A stretch of DNA of 13,788 nt from JBCCZC01 sp039188505 (GTDB taxonomy: Bacteria; Pseudomonadota; Gammaproteobacteria; Xanthomonadales; SZUA-38), in contig JBCCZC010000124.1 in assembly GCA_039188505.1 (NCBI GenBank), positions 1 through 13,788 of the forward strand. Direction: 5' to 3'. A program made the position numbers and the translations under genes. Shown here in pieces: positions 1 through 5,496 of this stretch. The notes under the pieces were generated by a model. The model worked only from the letters and a program-made list of their open reading frames with translations, did no database searches and was not told where the DNA came from. Every line of letters begins with the position of its first letter. The stretch's first letter is position 1.

Positions 1-1
1 G

Positions 2-316
2 GTACTGGTAACGGCGGCGCCGTCCAGCGAAGGGCGGAGCGTCGTATTCAGCGTGAGGGACGATGGCCCGGGCATTGCGCCGGATCGCCTGGAGCGTCTA
101 TTCATGCCGTTCGCCCAGGGCGATCGTCCGGGCGGCGCGGGTCTGGGGCTTGCCATTGCGCGCGGAATTGCGCTGGGCCATGGCGGTACGCTCGTTGCCG
201 AGAGTACCCCGGGCGAAGGAGCCACATTCCGGCTGATGCTGCCGCGCACGCCGCCCGCCAAGAGCGGCGCGCGGGCATCATCGGGTCAGAGCTTGTCGGC
301 GGACTTGCCGAGGTAG
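2..316 (+). CDS. Sensor histidine kinase, C-terminal ATP-binding domain (5' end outside window)
   Basis: The reading frame is open from the window edge and ends at TAG 314-316. It carries the end of a HATPase_c domain: the G1 box DDGPGI (about residues 20-25 of the visible part), an F-box-like stretch LFMPFAQGD, and the G2 box GAGLGLAI followed by the usual HGG and STPGEGATFRLMLP ending. These are the ATP-lid and nucleotide-binding motifs of two-component kinases. The N box, the dimerisation/phospho-acceptor His domain and any sensor domain lie upstream of the window, so the stimulus and partner are unknown. The last 20 or so residues (rich in Ala, Ser, Arg) extend past the domain and read into the 3' end of the peroxiredoxin gene on the other strand, with a 31-bp tail-to-tail overlap. 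Family assignment is secure; specific identity is not available. Confidence 0.88.
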   Translation, partial: VLVTAAPSSEGRSVVFSVRDDGPGIAPDRLERLFMPFAQGDRPGGAGLGLAIARGIALGHGGTLVAESTPGEGATFRLMLPRTPPAKSGARASSGQSLSADLPR

Positions 317-891
317 TCTGCGACGCCGTCCGGCGTGGCCGTCATACCTTCGTCGCCGTCCTGCCAGCCCGCGGGGCACACGTCTCCGTGCTCCTCGTGA
401 AACTTGAGCGCGTCGACCATGCGGATCATCTCGTCGATATTTCGGCCCAGCGGAAGGTCGTTGACCACCTGGTGTCGCACGAGGCCGTCCCCGTCGATCA
501 GGAACGAAGCCCGCAGAGCGACACCCTCGGCGGGATGCTCGATGCCGTAGGCCTGGCAGATCTCATGGCGAACGTCCGCCGCCAGCGGGTAGCGCACGGC
601 GCCGATGCCACCCTGGTTGACCGGCGTATTCCGCCACGCGAAATGGGTGAATTGGGAGTCGATGGAAGCACCAACGACCTTGACGCCGCGCTCTTCGAAA
701 GCTCCCAGGCGCTTGTCGAAGGCGATCAGCTCCGAGGGGCACACGAAGGTGAAGTCGAGCGGGTAGAAGAAGAGCACCGCCGGGCTGCCCTTGATGTGCG
801 AGTGGAAGTTGAACGCGTCCACGATCTCGCCGTCCCCGAGCACTGCAGGCACAGTGAAGTCCGGGGCCTGATGGCCAACCAGTACCGCCAT
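286..891 (-). CDS. Typical 2-Cys peroxiredoxin (AhpC/Prx1 family)
   Basis: A 201-residue thiol peroxidase, full length for the family, expected to reduce hydrogen peroxide and organic hydroperoxides in the cytoplasm. The peroxidatic cysteine is C51 in DFTFVCPSE and the resolving cysteine is C172 in HGDVCPAGW, the arrangement of obligate-dimer 2-Cys enzymes of the Prx1/AhpC group. A GGIG motif (near residue 94) resembles the GGLG of over-oxidation-sensitive Prx1 enzymes, but the C-terminus has YL rather than the matching YF. No ahpF-type reductase gene is adjacent; thioredoxin (trxA is elsewhere in this window) is a plausible but unproven reductant. The ATG at 891 is preceded by GGAGA with 7 nt spacing. 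The gene has its own candidate promoter and is cut off from rpoH by a terminator, so it looks monocistronic. The histidine kinase gene converges on it and overlaps its 3' end. Confidence 0.93.
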   Translation of the reverse strand: MAVLVGHQAPDFTVPAVLGDGEIVDAFNFHSHIKGSPAVLFFYPLDFTFVCPSELIAFDKRLGAFEERGVKVVGASIDSQFTHFAWRNTPVNQGGIGAVRYPLAADVRHEICQAYGIEHPAEGVALRASFLIDGDGLVRHQVVNDLPLGRNIDEMIRMVDALKFHEEHGDVCPAGWQDGDEGMTATPDGVADYLGKSADKL

Positions 892-924
892 GGGTCTATC
901 TCCGAGTGAATTGAAGGGGCGCCG

Positions 925-933
925 ATGATAGCA
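925..933 (-). promoter_or_regulatory. Candidate extended -10 promoter of the peroxiredoxin gene
   Basis: On the minus strand TGC-TATCAT reads as an extended -10 element (TATCAT matches TATAAT at 5 of 6), giving a start near 918 and a 27-nt leader before the ATG at 891. No good -35 is seen 16-18 bp upstream, which extended -10 promoters tolerate. I see no clear OxyR site. Confidence 0.42.
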
Positions 934-956
934 GGCGCGGGCGTAAAGGAAGCATT

Positions 957-984
957 AAAAAGGCCGCCCGAGGGCGGCCTTTTT
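957..984 (-). terminator. Intrinsic terminator of rpoH
   Basis: A perfect 13-bp inverted repeat (AAAAAGGCCGCCC, then GA, then its complement) forms a G+C-rich hairpin flanked by A5 and T5. It starts 25 nt after the rpoH stop. Because both flanks are A/T runs it could work in either direction, but only rpoH transcription (minus strand) enters it from an adjacent gene. Confidence 0.93.
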
Positions 985-1008
985 CAAGTTCCGGAAGCGC
1001 GTGCCGGT

Positions 1009-1866
1009 TCAGGCGGCCATCGACGCTCGCATCTTCTTGAGTGCGTTGCTCTCGAGCTGCCGGATCCGCTCGGCCGAGACGCCGTACTTATCCGCCAGTT
1101 CCTGCAGCGTCTGCTTGGACTCGGTCAACCAGCGTGACCGGATGATGTCCTGGCTTCGCTCGTCAAGACCGTCGAGGCCCTGGTAGAGCAGGTTGTTGTG
1201 GTGCGATTCCCAGTCCTCGGCTTCGACAACCTGGGCGGGATCGCTCCCTTCCTTCTCGAGGAAGTTCATCGGCGCCGGGCGCAGGTCGTCGTCGTCGTTG
1301 CTGCCGGGAGCATCGAAGCCGATGTCCTGACCGCTGAGCCGCGACTCCATTTCCACGACGACCTCGGGCTTGACGCCCAGATCGCGAGCGACAGCGTTCA
1401 CCTCTTCGAGGTTGAGCCAACCGAGGCGCTTCTTGCTCTTGCGCAGGTTGAAGAACAGCTTCCGCTGCGCCTTCGTCGTGGCGACCTTCACGATGCGCCA
1501 GTTGCGCAGGATGAATTCATGCATCTCCGCACGAATCCAGTGCACGGCGAAGGAGACCAGGCGGACTCCCTGGTTGGGATCGAAGCGCTTCACCGCCTTC
1601 ATGAGGCCGATGTTGCCTTCCTGGATCAGATCACCGATCGCGAGGCCGTAGCCGGAATAGCTGCGCGCCACGTGGACCACGAAACGCAGGTGCGCCATGA
1701 CGAGCCCGCGTGCCGAATCGATATCCTCGGTTTCACGATAGCGGCGCGCCAGTGACTGCTCCTCTTCCTCGGTGAGGATCGAGATCTGGTTGACCGCGTG
1801 AATGTAGGAGTCAAGGCTGCCGGTTGCCGAGGGCACCGGGAGATTGCTTGCCACCATTGCCGTCAT
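1009..1866 (-). CDS. rpoH: RNA polymerase heat-shock sigma factor RpoH (sigma-32)
   Basis: A 285-residue sigma factor (E. coli RpoH has 284) that directs RNA polymerase to heat-shock promoters. Region 2 is clear (DLIQEGNIGLMKAVKRFD at about 79-96, then VRLVSFAVHWIRAEMHEFI). The diagnostic RpoH box QRKLFFNLR lies at 134-142, and the region 4.2 helix-turn-helix TLQELADKYGVSAERIRQLE at 253-272. I chose the ATG at 1866: GGAGGA sits 4 nt upstream and the protein then matches E. coli from its first residues (MTxxM...GSLDSYI). A longer frame to 2019 would translate the promoter and operator. The gene faces the same way as ung and ftsEX but has its own control region (1899-2019) and a terminator at 957-984. 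In most gammaproteobacteria rpoH directly follows ftsX; here ung and a response regulator intervene. Confidence 0.97.
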   Translation of the reverse strand: MTAMVASNLPVPSATGSLDSYIHAVNQISILTEEEEQSLARRYRETEDIDSARGLVMAHLRFVVHVARSYSGYGLAIGDLIQEGNIGLMKAVKRFDPNQGVRLVSFAVHWIRAEMHEFILRNWRIVKVATTKAQRKLFFNLRKSKKRLGWLNLEEVNAVARDLGVKPEVVVEMESRLSGQDIGFDAPGSNDDDDLRPAPMNFLEKEGSDPAQVVEAEDWESHHNNLLYQGLDGLDERSQDIIRSRWLTESKQTLQELADKYGVSAERIRQLESNALKKMRASMAA

Positions 1867-1870
1867 TGAA

Positions 1871-1876
1871 TCCTCC
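1871..1876 (-). promoter_or_regulatory. Ribosome binding site that fixes the rpoH start
   Basis: On the minus strand GGAGGA ends 4 nt before the ATG at 1866. It is close to a full match to the 16S rRNA tail and supports the internal start over the longer upstream frame. Confidence 0.85.
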
Positions 1877-1898
1877 AAACGAATCCATCTGCGCCGAA

Positions 1899-1925
1899 TT
1901 GGCACTCTAACCGTTAGAGTGCCAA
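1899..1925. promoter_or_regulatory. CIRCE-like operator (candidate HrcA site) in front of rpoH
   Basis: The sequence is TTGGCACTC-N9-GAGTGCCAA. The CIRCE consensus bound by the repressor HrcA is TTAGCACTC-N9-GAGTGCTAA: each arm matches at 8 of 9, the single change is symmetrical (A to G, T to C), and the 9-bp spacer is exact. The spacer TAACCGTTA is itself symmetrical, so the whole site is a perfect 12-bp inverted repeat around CCG. It ends 32 nt before the rpoH ATG and overlaps the -10 and predicted start of the sigma-E-like promoter, where bound repressor would block initiation. The pattern is seen; HrcA binding is inferred. hrcA is not in the window. Confidence 0.68.
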
Positions 1926-1941
1926 CCCTCGATTTGGTTCC
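1914..1941 (-). promoter_or_regulatory. Sigma-E (RpoE)-like promoter of rpoH
   Basis: On the minus strand GGAACCA (1941-1935), a 16-nt spacer and TCTAA (1918-1914) resemble the sigma-E consensus GGAACTT-N16-TCTRA: five of seven at -35 and a full -10. E. coli rpoH has a sigma-E promoter (P3) with the same spacing. The predicted start near 1907 falls inside the CIRCE-like palindrome and gives a leader of about 41 nt. The -10 is also part of the palindrome, so part of the match could be incidental. Confidence 0.5.
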
Positions 1942-1990
1942 CACGTGAGGTGTCGCGGCCGAAATGGCCACGACGCGGGCAGAACCACGC

Positions 1991-2019
1991 ATCCTAGCAA
2001 TCGAGGAAATTGCCTGCAA
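1991..2019 (-). promoter_or_regulatory. Distal sigma-70-like promoter of rpoH
   Basis: On the minus strand TTGCAG (2019-2014), a 17-bp spacer and TAGGAT (1996-1991), with TGC directly before the -10 (extended -10). Matches are 3 of 6 and 4 of 6, so the case rests on spacing and the TGn. The start near 1984 would place the CIRCE-like site 60-85 nt downstream, where it could act as a roadblock. Confidence 0.35.
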
Positions 2020-2056
2020 ATTGTGCCTGAGCGTACGTCTAGGAAACGTTTGGCCG

Positions 2057-2219
2057 GCAGCCTGTCGGACTTAGCCGAATCTGCTGCGCCGACGCCTCGC
2101 ACGGTATCAGCAGGCGATACCCGGTCGTCAAATAGCTACGGCTATTCTCCTCGCGGAATCACCTCCTGCTACCGCACGACGCGCCTGCTCGCGACGATTC
2201 CATAAGTCCGACAGGCTGC
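2057..2219. repeat. 163-bp nearly palindromic intergenic repeat (REP pair / MITE-like)
   Basis: The ends are perfect 17-bp inverted repeats: GCAGCCTGTCGGACTTA at 2057-2073 and its complement at 2203-2219. Symmetry continues inward: a 28-bp stretch (GCCTCGCACGGTA...) pairs with the opposite side at about 21 of 28 positions, and the centre is a small hairpin, AATAGC-TACG-GCTATT (2131-2146). The whole unit could fold into one long stem or cruciform. It carries no gene and lies 14 bp past the ung stop and upstream of the rpoH promoters. Its form fits a paired REP element or a small non-autonomous mobile element. A 9-bp direct repeat GGCCGGCAG (2052-2060, 2223-2231) flanks it but partly overlaps the arm, so it is not firm evidence of a target duplication. 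Confidence 0.82.
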
Positions 2220-2233
2220 TAGGGCCGGCAGGT

Positions 2234-2938
2234 CTAGATGGCCGCGTCGGCAGGAGGCAGACTCCAGTCGATCGGCAGCGCGCCGTGGCTGGCGAGCCAG
2301 GCGTTGGCCTGGGAGAAATGGCGGCAGCCGAAGAAACCGCGGTGCGCTGACAGCGGTGACGGGTGCGGAGCGCTGAGCACGCGATGGCGTTGCCGATCCA
2401 GGAGCGCCCCCTTCTTCTGAGCGTGACTGCCCCAGAGGAAGAAGACGAGGTCTTCGCGGTTGTCATTCAGCCAGGCAACCGTTGCATCCGTGAAGGTCTC
2501 CCAACCCTGTTTCGCATGTGATCCGGCCTGGCCGCGCGTCACCGTGAGCACCGCATTGAGCAGCAGCACGCCCTGGCGGGCCCAATAGGCCAGGCATCCG
2601 TGGGGCGCAGGCGCGATTCCCAGGTCGCTTTCGATCTCCTTGAAGATGTTCACAAGCGAGGGAGGTACGGGGACACCGGGGCGAACGGAAAAGCACAGGC
2701 CGTGGGCCTGACCCGGGCCGTGATAAGGGTCCTGGCCAAGGATCACGACGCGGACCTGATCGGGCGGCGTGTGGTTGTAGGCGTTGAAGATCTCTGGCCC
2801 CGGCGGGTAAATCTCGCGACCCCGGCGCTTCTCTGCGGCAAGAAACTCGCGGAGCGACTGCATATAGGGCTGCGTGAGTTCAGCACCGAGTGCATCTGCC
2901 CAGCCGGCTTCAAGTTGCCCGGAACCGTTCCCTGTCAC
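2234..2938 (-). CDS. ung: Uracil-DNA glycosylase, family 1
   Basis: A 234-residue enzyme that removes uracil from DNA as the first step of base-excision repair, close to the usual length (E. coli 229). The water-activating loop GQDPYHGPGQAHGLCFSV holds catalytic D70 (E. coli D64) and H73. LLLNAVLTV (125-133) contains the uracil-selecting Asn. The DNA-intercalation loop HPSPLSAHRGFFGC carries the catalytic His H192. The start at 2938 is GTG with no convincing ribosome-binding site, but the N-terminal helices align with E. coli Ung, and the next ATG (residue 26) would remove conserved residues. Its stop is 14 bp from the palindromic repeat, and 117 bp with no evident signal separate its start from the response regulator. 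It probably shares the upstream transcript, though a weak promoter in that gap cannot be excluded. Confidence 0.97.
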   Translation of the reverse strand: MTGNGSGQLEAGWADALGAELTQPYMQSLREFLAAEKRRGREIYPPGPEIFNAYNHTPPDQVRVVILGQDPYHGPGQAHGLCFSVRPGVPVPPSLVNIFKEIESDLGIAPAPHGCLAYWARQGVLLLNAVLTVTRGQAGSHAKQGWETFTDATVAWLNDNREDLVFFLWGSHAQKKGALLDRQRHRVLSAPHPSPLSAHRGFFGCRHFSQANAWLASHGALPIDWSLPPADAAI

Positions 2939-3055
2939 CGGGGCAGGATTCCAGCGGTTCGAGGGTACGTCCCTGCTCGGGGCATCTTGTCATCACCTCG
3001 AATCATCGGTCACGCGTCTTCCGTGAGATCGGTCGAAGCCTGCGCGTTGCGCCGA

Positions 3056-3862
3056 TCAGGACAGTCCGCGCGCGAGCTGGAGCTGGAAGCGCAGCTTGTT
3101 GATGAGGGTCTTCTCGTCGATCGGCTTCTCGACCAGGTCATTGGCGCCGGCGCGCAGCAGGGCGCTCTGGTTCTTCGGGTTGTCGTCGCCCGTCATGACG
3201 AGGATCGGCATGGCGCGACGGGAAAGATCGAGTTCGTTACGGGCCTTCTCGAGCAGCTCCTTACCCGTGAGGCCGCCCTTCAGATACACGTCCGTCAGGA
3301 TGATGTCGAAGCCTGAGGTGCCTCCGGCCTCGAGGTTCTCGCCGATCTGCTCGAGCGCTTCCTCGACCGAAACCACGTGCGACACCGTCAGGCCGCTCGC
3401 CTCGAGCATGCGTCGCGTGGCCAGCGCCACGACACGGCTGTCCTCGACGTAGAGGACGTTACCCGTGATGTCCTCGGGCGGAAGAACGTAGCCTCTCACG
3501 AAGGCGCCGAGCGCCTTGAAGCCGTGCGACTTGTCGAAGTAGTCGGTGACGTCGTCGCTGATATCCCGATTCACAAGGCGGTCGTTGACGTCGCCGCTGA
3601 CGAGAATGATCGGGATGTAACGCTGCGGGCTCGCTTCGCGGATCTGGCGACACAGCGTCATGCCGTCCATGTCGGGCAGGGCGAGGGCGGTGGTGACGAG
3701 GTCGACCGCGCCCGACTCGCATTGCTCCAACGCTTCGGTGCCAGATGCGCAGCCGATCACCTCGGCGTTTGGGAGTGCCTCGATGATCACCTTCTGGATC
3801 ATCCGGTGCACGACCTTCGACGCATCGCAGATGATGATCCGGGGCGCTTCCGATTCGGTCAT
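3056..3862 (-). CDS. Two-receiver response regulator with a degenerate first receiver, no output domain
   Basis: A 268-residue protein of two tandem CheY-like receivers with no DNA-binding or enzymatic domain. Receiver 1 (about 8-128) keeps an acidic residue (D13), S89 (ILVSGD) and K111 (YFDKS). In DLVTTALALPDMDG, where the aspartate is expected, A59 is encoded (GCC). It therefore cannot be phosphorylated in the normal way. Receiver 2 (about 135-262) looks functional: E140/D141, phospho-acceptor D191 (ILTDVYL), T224 (VMTGD) and K246 (EKP). I chose the ATG at 3862 because GGAG lies 6 nt upstream; the ATG at 3880, 4 nt beyond the ftsX stop, is an alternative adding six residues. The tight junction to ftsX indicates co-transcription with ftsEX and the gsp genes. 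Output must be through protein contacts; no cognate kinase is adjacent. Confidence 0.85.
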   Translation of the reverse strand: MTESEAPRIIICDASKVVHRMIQKVIIEALPNAEVIGCASGTEALEQCESGAVDLVTTALALPDMDGMTLCRQIREASPQRYIPIILVSGDVNDRLVNRDISDDVTDYFDKSHGFKALGAFVRGYVLPPEDITGNVLYVEDSRVVALATRRMLEASGLTVSHVVSVEEALEQIGENLEAGGTSGFDIILTDVYLKGGLTGKELLEKARNELDLSRRAMPILVMTGDDNPKNQSALLRAGANDLVEKPIDEKTLINKLRFQLQLARGLS

Positions 3863-3884
3863 GGTCGGCTCCGGCTGCATGGGA

Positions 3885-4847
3885 TCACCGCGGCTGAATC
3901 TCGGCCAGGTGTCGCGCGACGGCAACCCACGCCCCAAGCCACCCTGCGGCGACGGAGCCAACGAGGAGCGCGCCGGCTGCAGCCGGGGCCAGTCCGGCAA
4001 ACCCCATGGAAGCGTCGAAGGCGGTCGCGAGGGCCGCCAGCGGCTCGCGCAGCAGGACCGACGCGATCAGCAGGACGCCCACGGCCAACACGCCGGCGAG
4101 CGCACCGATCCAGGCACCCGTATAGAGAAACGGCCTGCGGATGAAACCGTCCGTGCCCCCCAGCATCTTGATGATCTCGATCTCCTCGCGACGGTTCTCG
4201 ATGGCGAGACGGATCGTGTTTCCCACAATGAGCAGGATGCCGATTGCCAGCAGGGCGGCGATCAGGTGCACGATCCTTGAGCCTGCCTCGATCAAGGCAT
4301 TAAATCGGATAAGCCAAGCCATATCAAATTGCGAAAAGGCCACGCCATCGAGTGTTTCGGCGCTCCGTGCGAGTGCCTCGAGACGTTCCGTCGGGGTACC
4401 TGCCCGGCACTGCAGGACAACTGCCCAGGGCAGTGGATTTTGGGGCAAGGCGGCGAGGGCGTCACCGAACTCCCCGCCTTCGGCAAGCACCGTCAGCGCG
4501 GCTTCCGGAGACACGGTGGTGGTGGCCGTGACTGCGGGATCGGAAGCCAGCGCAGCCGCGATCGCAGCCGCCTCCGGACCGGTGGCGCCCGGCTGGAGGA
4601 AGACCGTGATCTCGCTGGTCAGATCGAAGGCGCTGGCCGCCCGGGAGGCGTTCGTCACCAGCACGAGGAGCCCGGCCGGGAGCGCCACGGCGATCGCGAT
4701 CACGGCAACCGTCAGCAGCGTCGCGATGGGTGTACGCAGCAGGCCAGCGAGGCTGGCGACCGAAGACGCCGCGTGATGGCTCAGCGCCGATCGGAGGCGG
4801 CCACCCACCGACGGGCGGTCAGTGGGTCGGGTGCGGGCGGAAGTCAT
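3885..4847 (-). CDS. ftsX: Cell division ABC-transporter-like permease FtsX
   Basis: A 320-residue inner-membrane protein of the FtsEX complex, which couples ATP hydrolysis at the divisome to activation of periplasmic peptidoglycan hydrolases (in E. coli through EnvC and the amidases AmiA/AmiB). It has a basic cytoplasmic N-terminus (1-40), membrane segment 1 at about 42-65, a periplasmic domain (about 66-186, including ITVFLQP), and segments 2-4 at about 189-210, 244-266 and 287-311. The cytoplasmic loop NRREEIEIIKMLGGTDGFIRRPFLY (218-242) is the family hallmark thought to contact FtsE. The ATG at 4847 lies inside the 3' end of ftsE (29-bp overlap), and a response regulator follows within 4-22 nt. 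No genuine ftsY precedes the pair. Confidence 0.96.
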   Translation of the reverse strand: MTSARTRPTDRPSVGGRLRSALSHHAASSVASLAGLLRTPIATLLTVAVIAIAVALPAGLLVLVTNASRAASAFDLTSEITVFLQPGATGPEAAAIAAALASDPAVTATTTVSPEAALTVLAEGGEFGDALAALPQNPLPWAVVLQCRAGTPTERLEALARSAETLDGVAFSQFDMAWLIRFNALIEAGSRIVHLIAALLAIGILLIVGNTIRLAIENRREEIEIIKMLGGTDGFIRRPFLYTGAWIGALAGVLAVGVLLIASVLLREPLAALATAFDASMGFAGLAPAAAGALLVGSVAAGWLGAWVAVARHLAEIQPR

Positions 4848-5496
4848 CGATCAGGCGCCCCTTGTCGAGGACCAGCACACGTTTCTCGAGGCTCTTCACC
4901 AGCGCGAGGTCGTGGCTCGCGATCACGATCGACAGGCCGACCTCGTTCAGTGACAGGAAGAGTCGCATGATGTCGCGACTCAGGGCCGGGTCCAGGTTTC
5001 CGGTCGGCTCGTCCGCCAGCACGACGGGCGGTCGGTTCACGACCGCCCTGGCGATACCCACGCGCTGCTGCTCGCCGGTGGAGAGCTGCCGAGGCTGAGC
5101 CCGGGCTCGCTCCAACAGCCCCACGAGCTCGAGCGCGGCGTTGACCCGCTTGCGGATCTCGATCCGGCGATGCCCCGCGATCACCAGCGGCAGCGCCACG
5201 TTGTCGAAGACGGAGCGATCCAGCAGCAGCCGGTGGTCCTGGAAGATCATGCCGACCCGGCGGCGCAGGCCCGGGATCTGACGCCCCTTCAGTCGGCCGA
5301 CGTTGAGGCCGTCGACCATCACGAGGCCCCGCGACGCCCGCTCCAGCGCCGCAATCAATCGGAGGAGTGTCGTCTTCCCGGCCCCCGAGTGACCCGTGAG
5401 AAAGACCATTTCACCGCCGTCGATCTCGAAATCCAGATCCATCAGGGCTTCGCGACCGCCGGGGTACTGCTTGAAGACGCCGTCGAAGCGGATCAT
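4819..5496 (-). CDS. ftsE: Cell division ATP-binding protein FtsE
   Basis: A 225-residue ABC ATPase (E. coli 222) that partners FtsX. Walker A GHSGAGKT is at 35-42, the Q-loop glutamine is Q86 (IFQDHRLL), the signature is LSTGEQQR (138-145), Walker B is VVLADEP with catalytic E163, and H195 is the H-loop histidine. E. coli FtsE has LSGGEQQR; here T140 replaces the first glycine, while the serine and second glycine that contact ATP are kept. The start overlaps the gspF stop as ATGA (5493-5496), with no good independent ribosome-binding site, so translation is probably coupled to gspF. This attaches ftsEX to a type II secretion operon instead of the usual ftsY-ftsE-ftsX-rpoH order. Confidence 0.97.
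   Translation of the reverse strand: MIRFDGVFKQYPGGREALMDLDFEIDGGEMVFLTGHSGAGKTTLLRLIAALERASRGLVMVDGLNVGRLKGRQIPGLRRRVGMIFQDHRLLLDRSVFDNVALPLVIAGHRRIEIRKRVNAALELVGLLERARAQPRQLSTGEQQRVGIARAVVNRPPVVLADEPTGNLDPALSRDIMRLFLSLNEVGLSIVIASHDLALVKSLEKRVLVLDKGRLIDDFRPHPTH

Noticed and set aside
1901..1923. TGGCAC in the rpoH palindrome as a possible sigma-54 -24 element
   Set aside because: The -12 TTGC element is absent at the fixed spacing on either strand. The palindrome fits CIRCE far better.
1867..2019. Upstream extension of the rpoH frame by 51 codons
   Set aside because: It would translate the operator and promoters. The ATG at 1866 has a near-perfect ribosome-binding site and matches the E. 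coli N-terminus.
2052..2231. GGCCGGCAG direct repeat flanking the palindromic element as a target-site duplication
   Set aside because: The left copy overlaps the inverted-repeat arm (GCAG), so most of the match may be incidental. Element boundaries cannot be set from one copy.
3377..4144. 255-residue plus-strand frame opposite the response regulator and ftsX
   Set aside because: It spans the junction of two real minus-strand genes and shows no domain.
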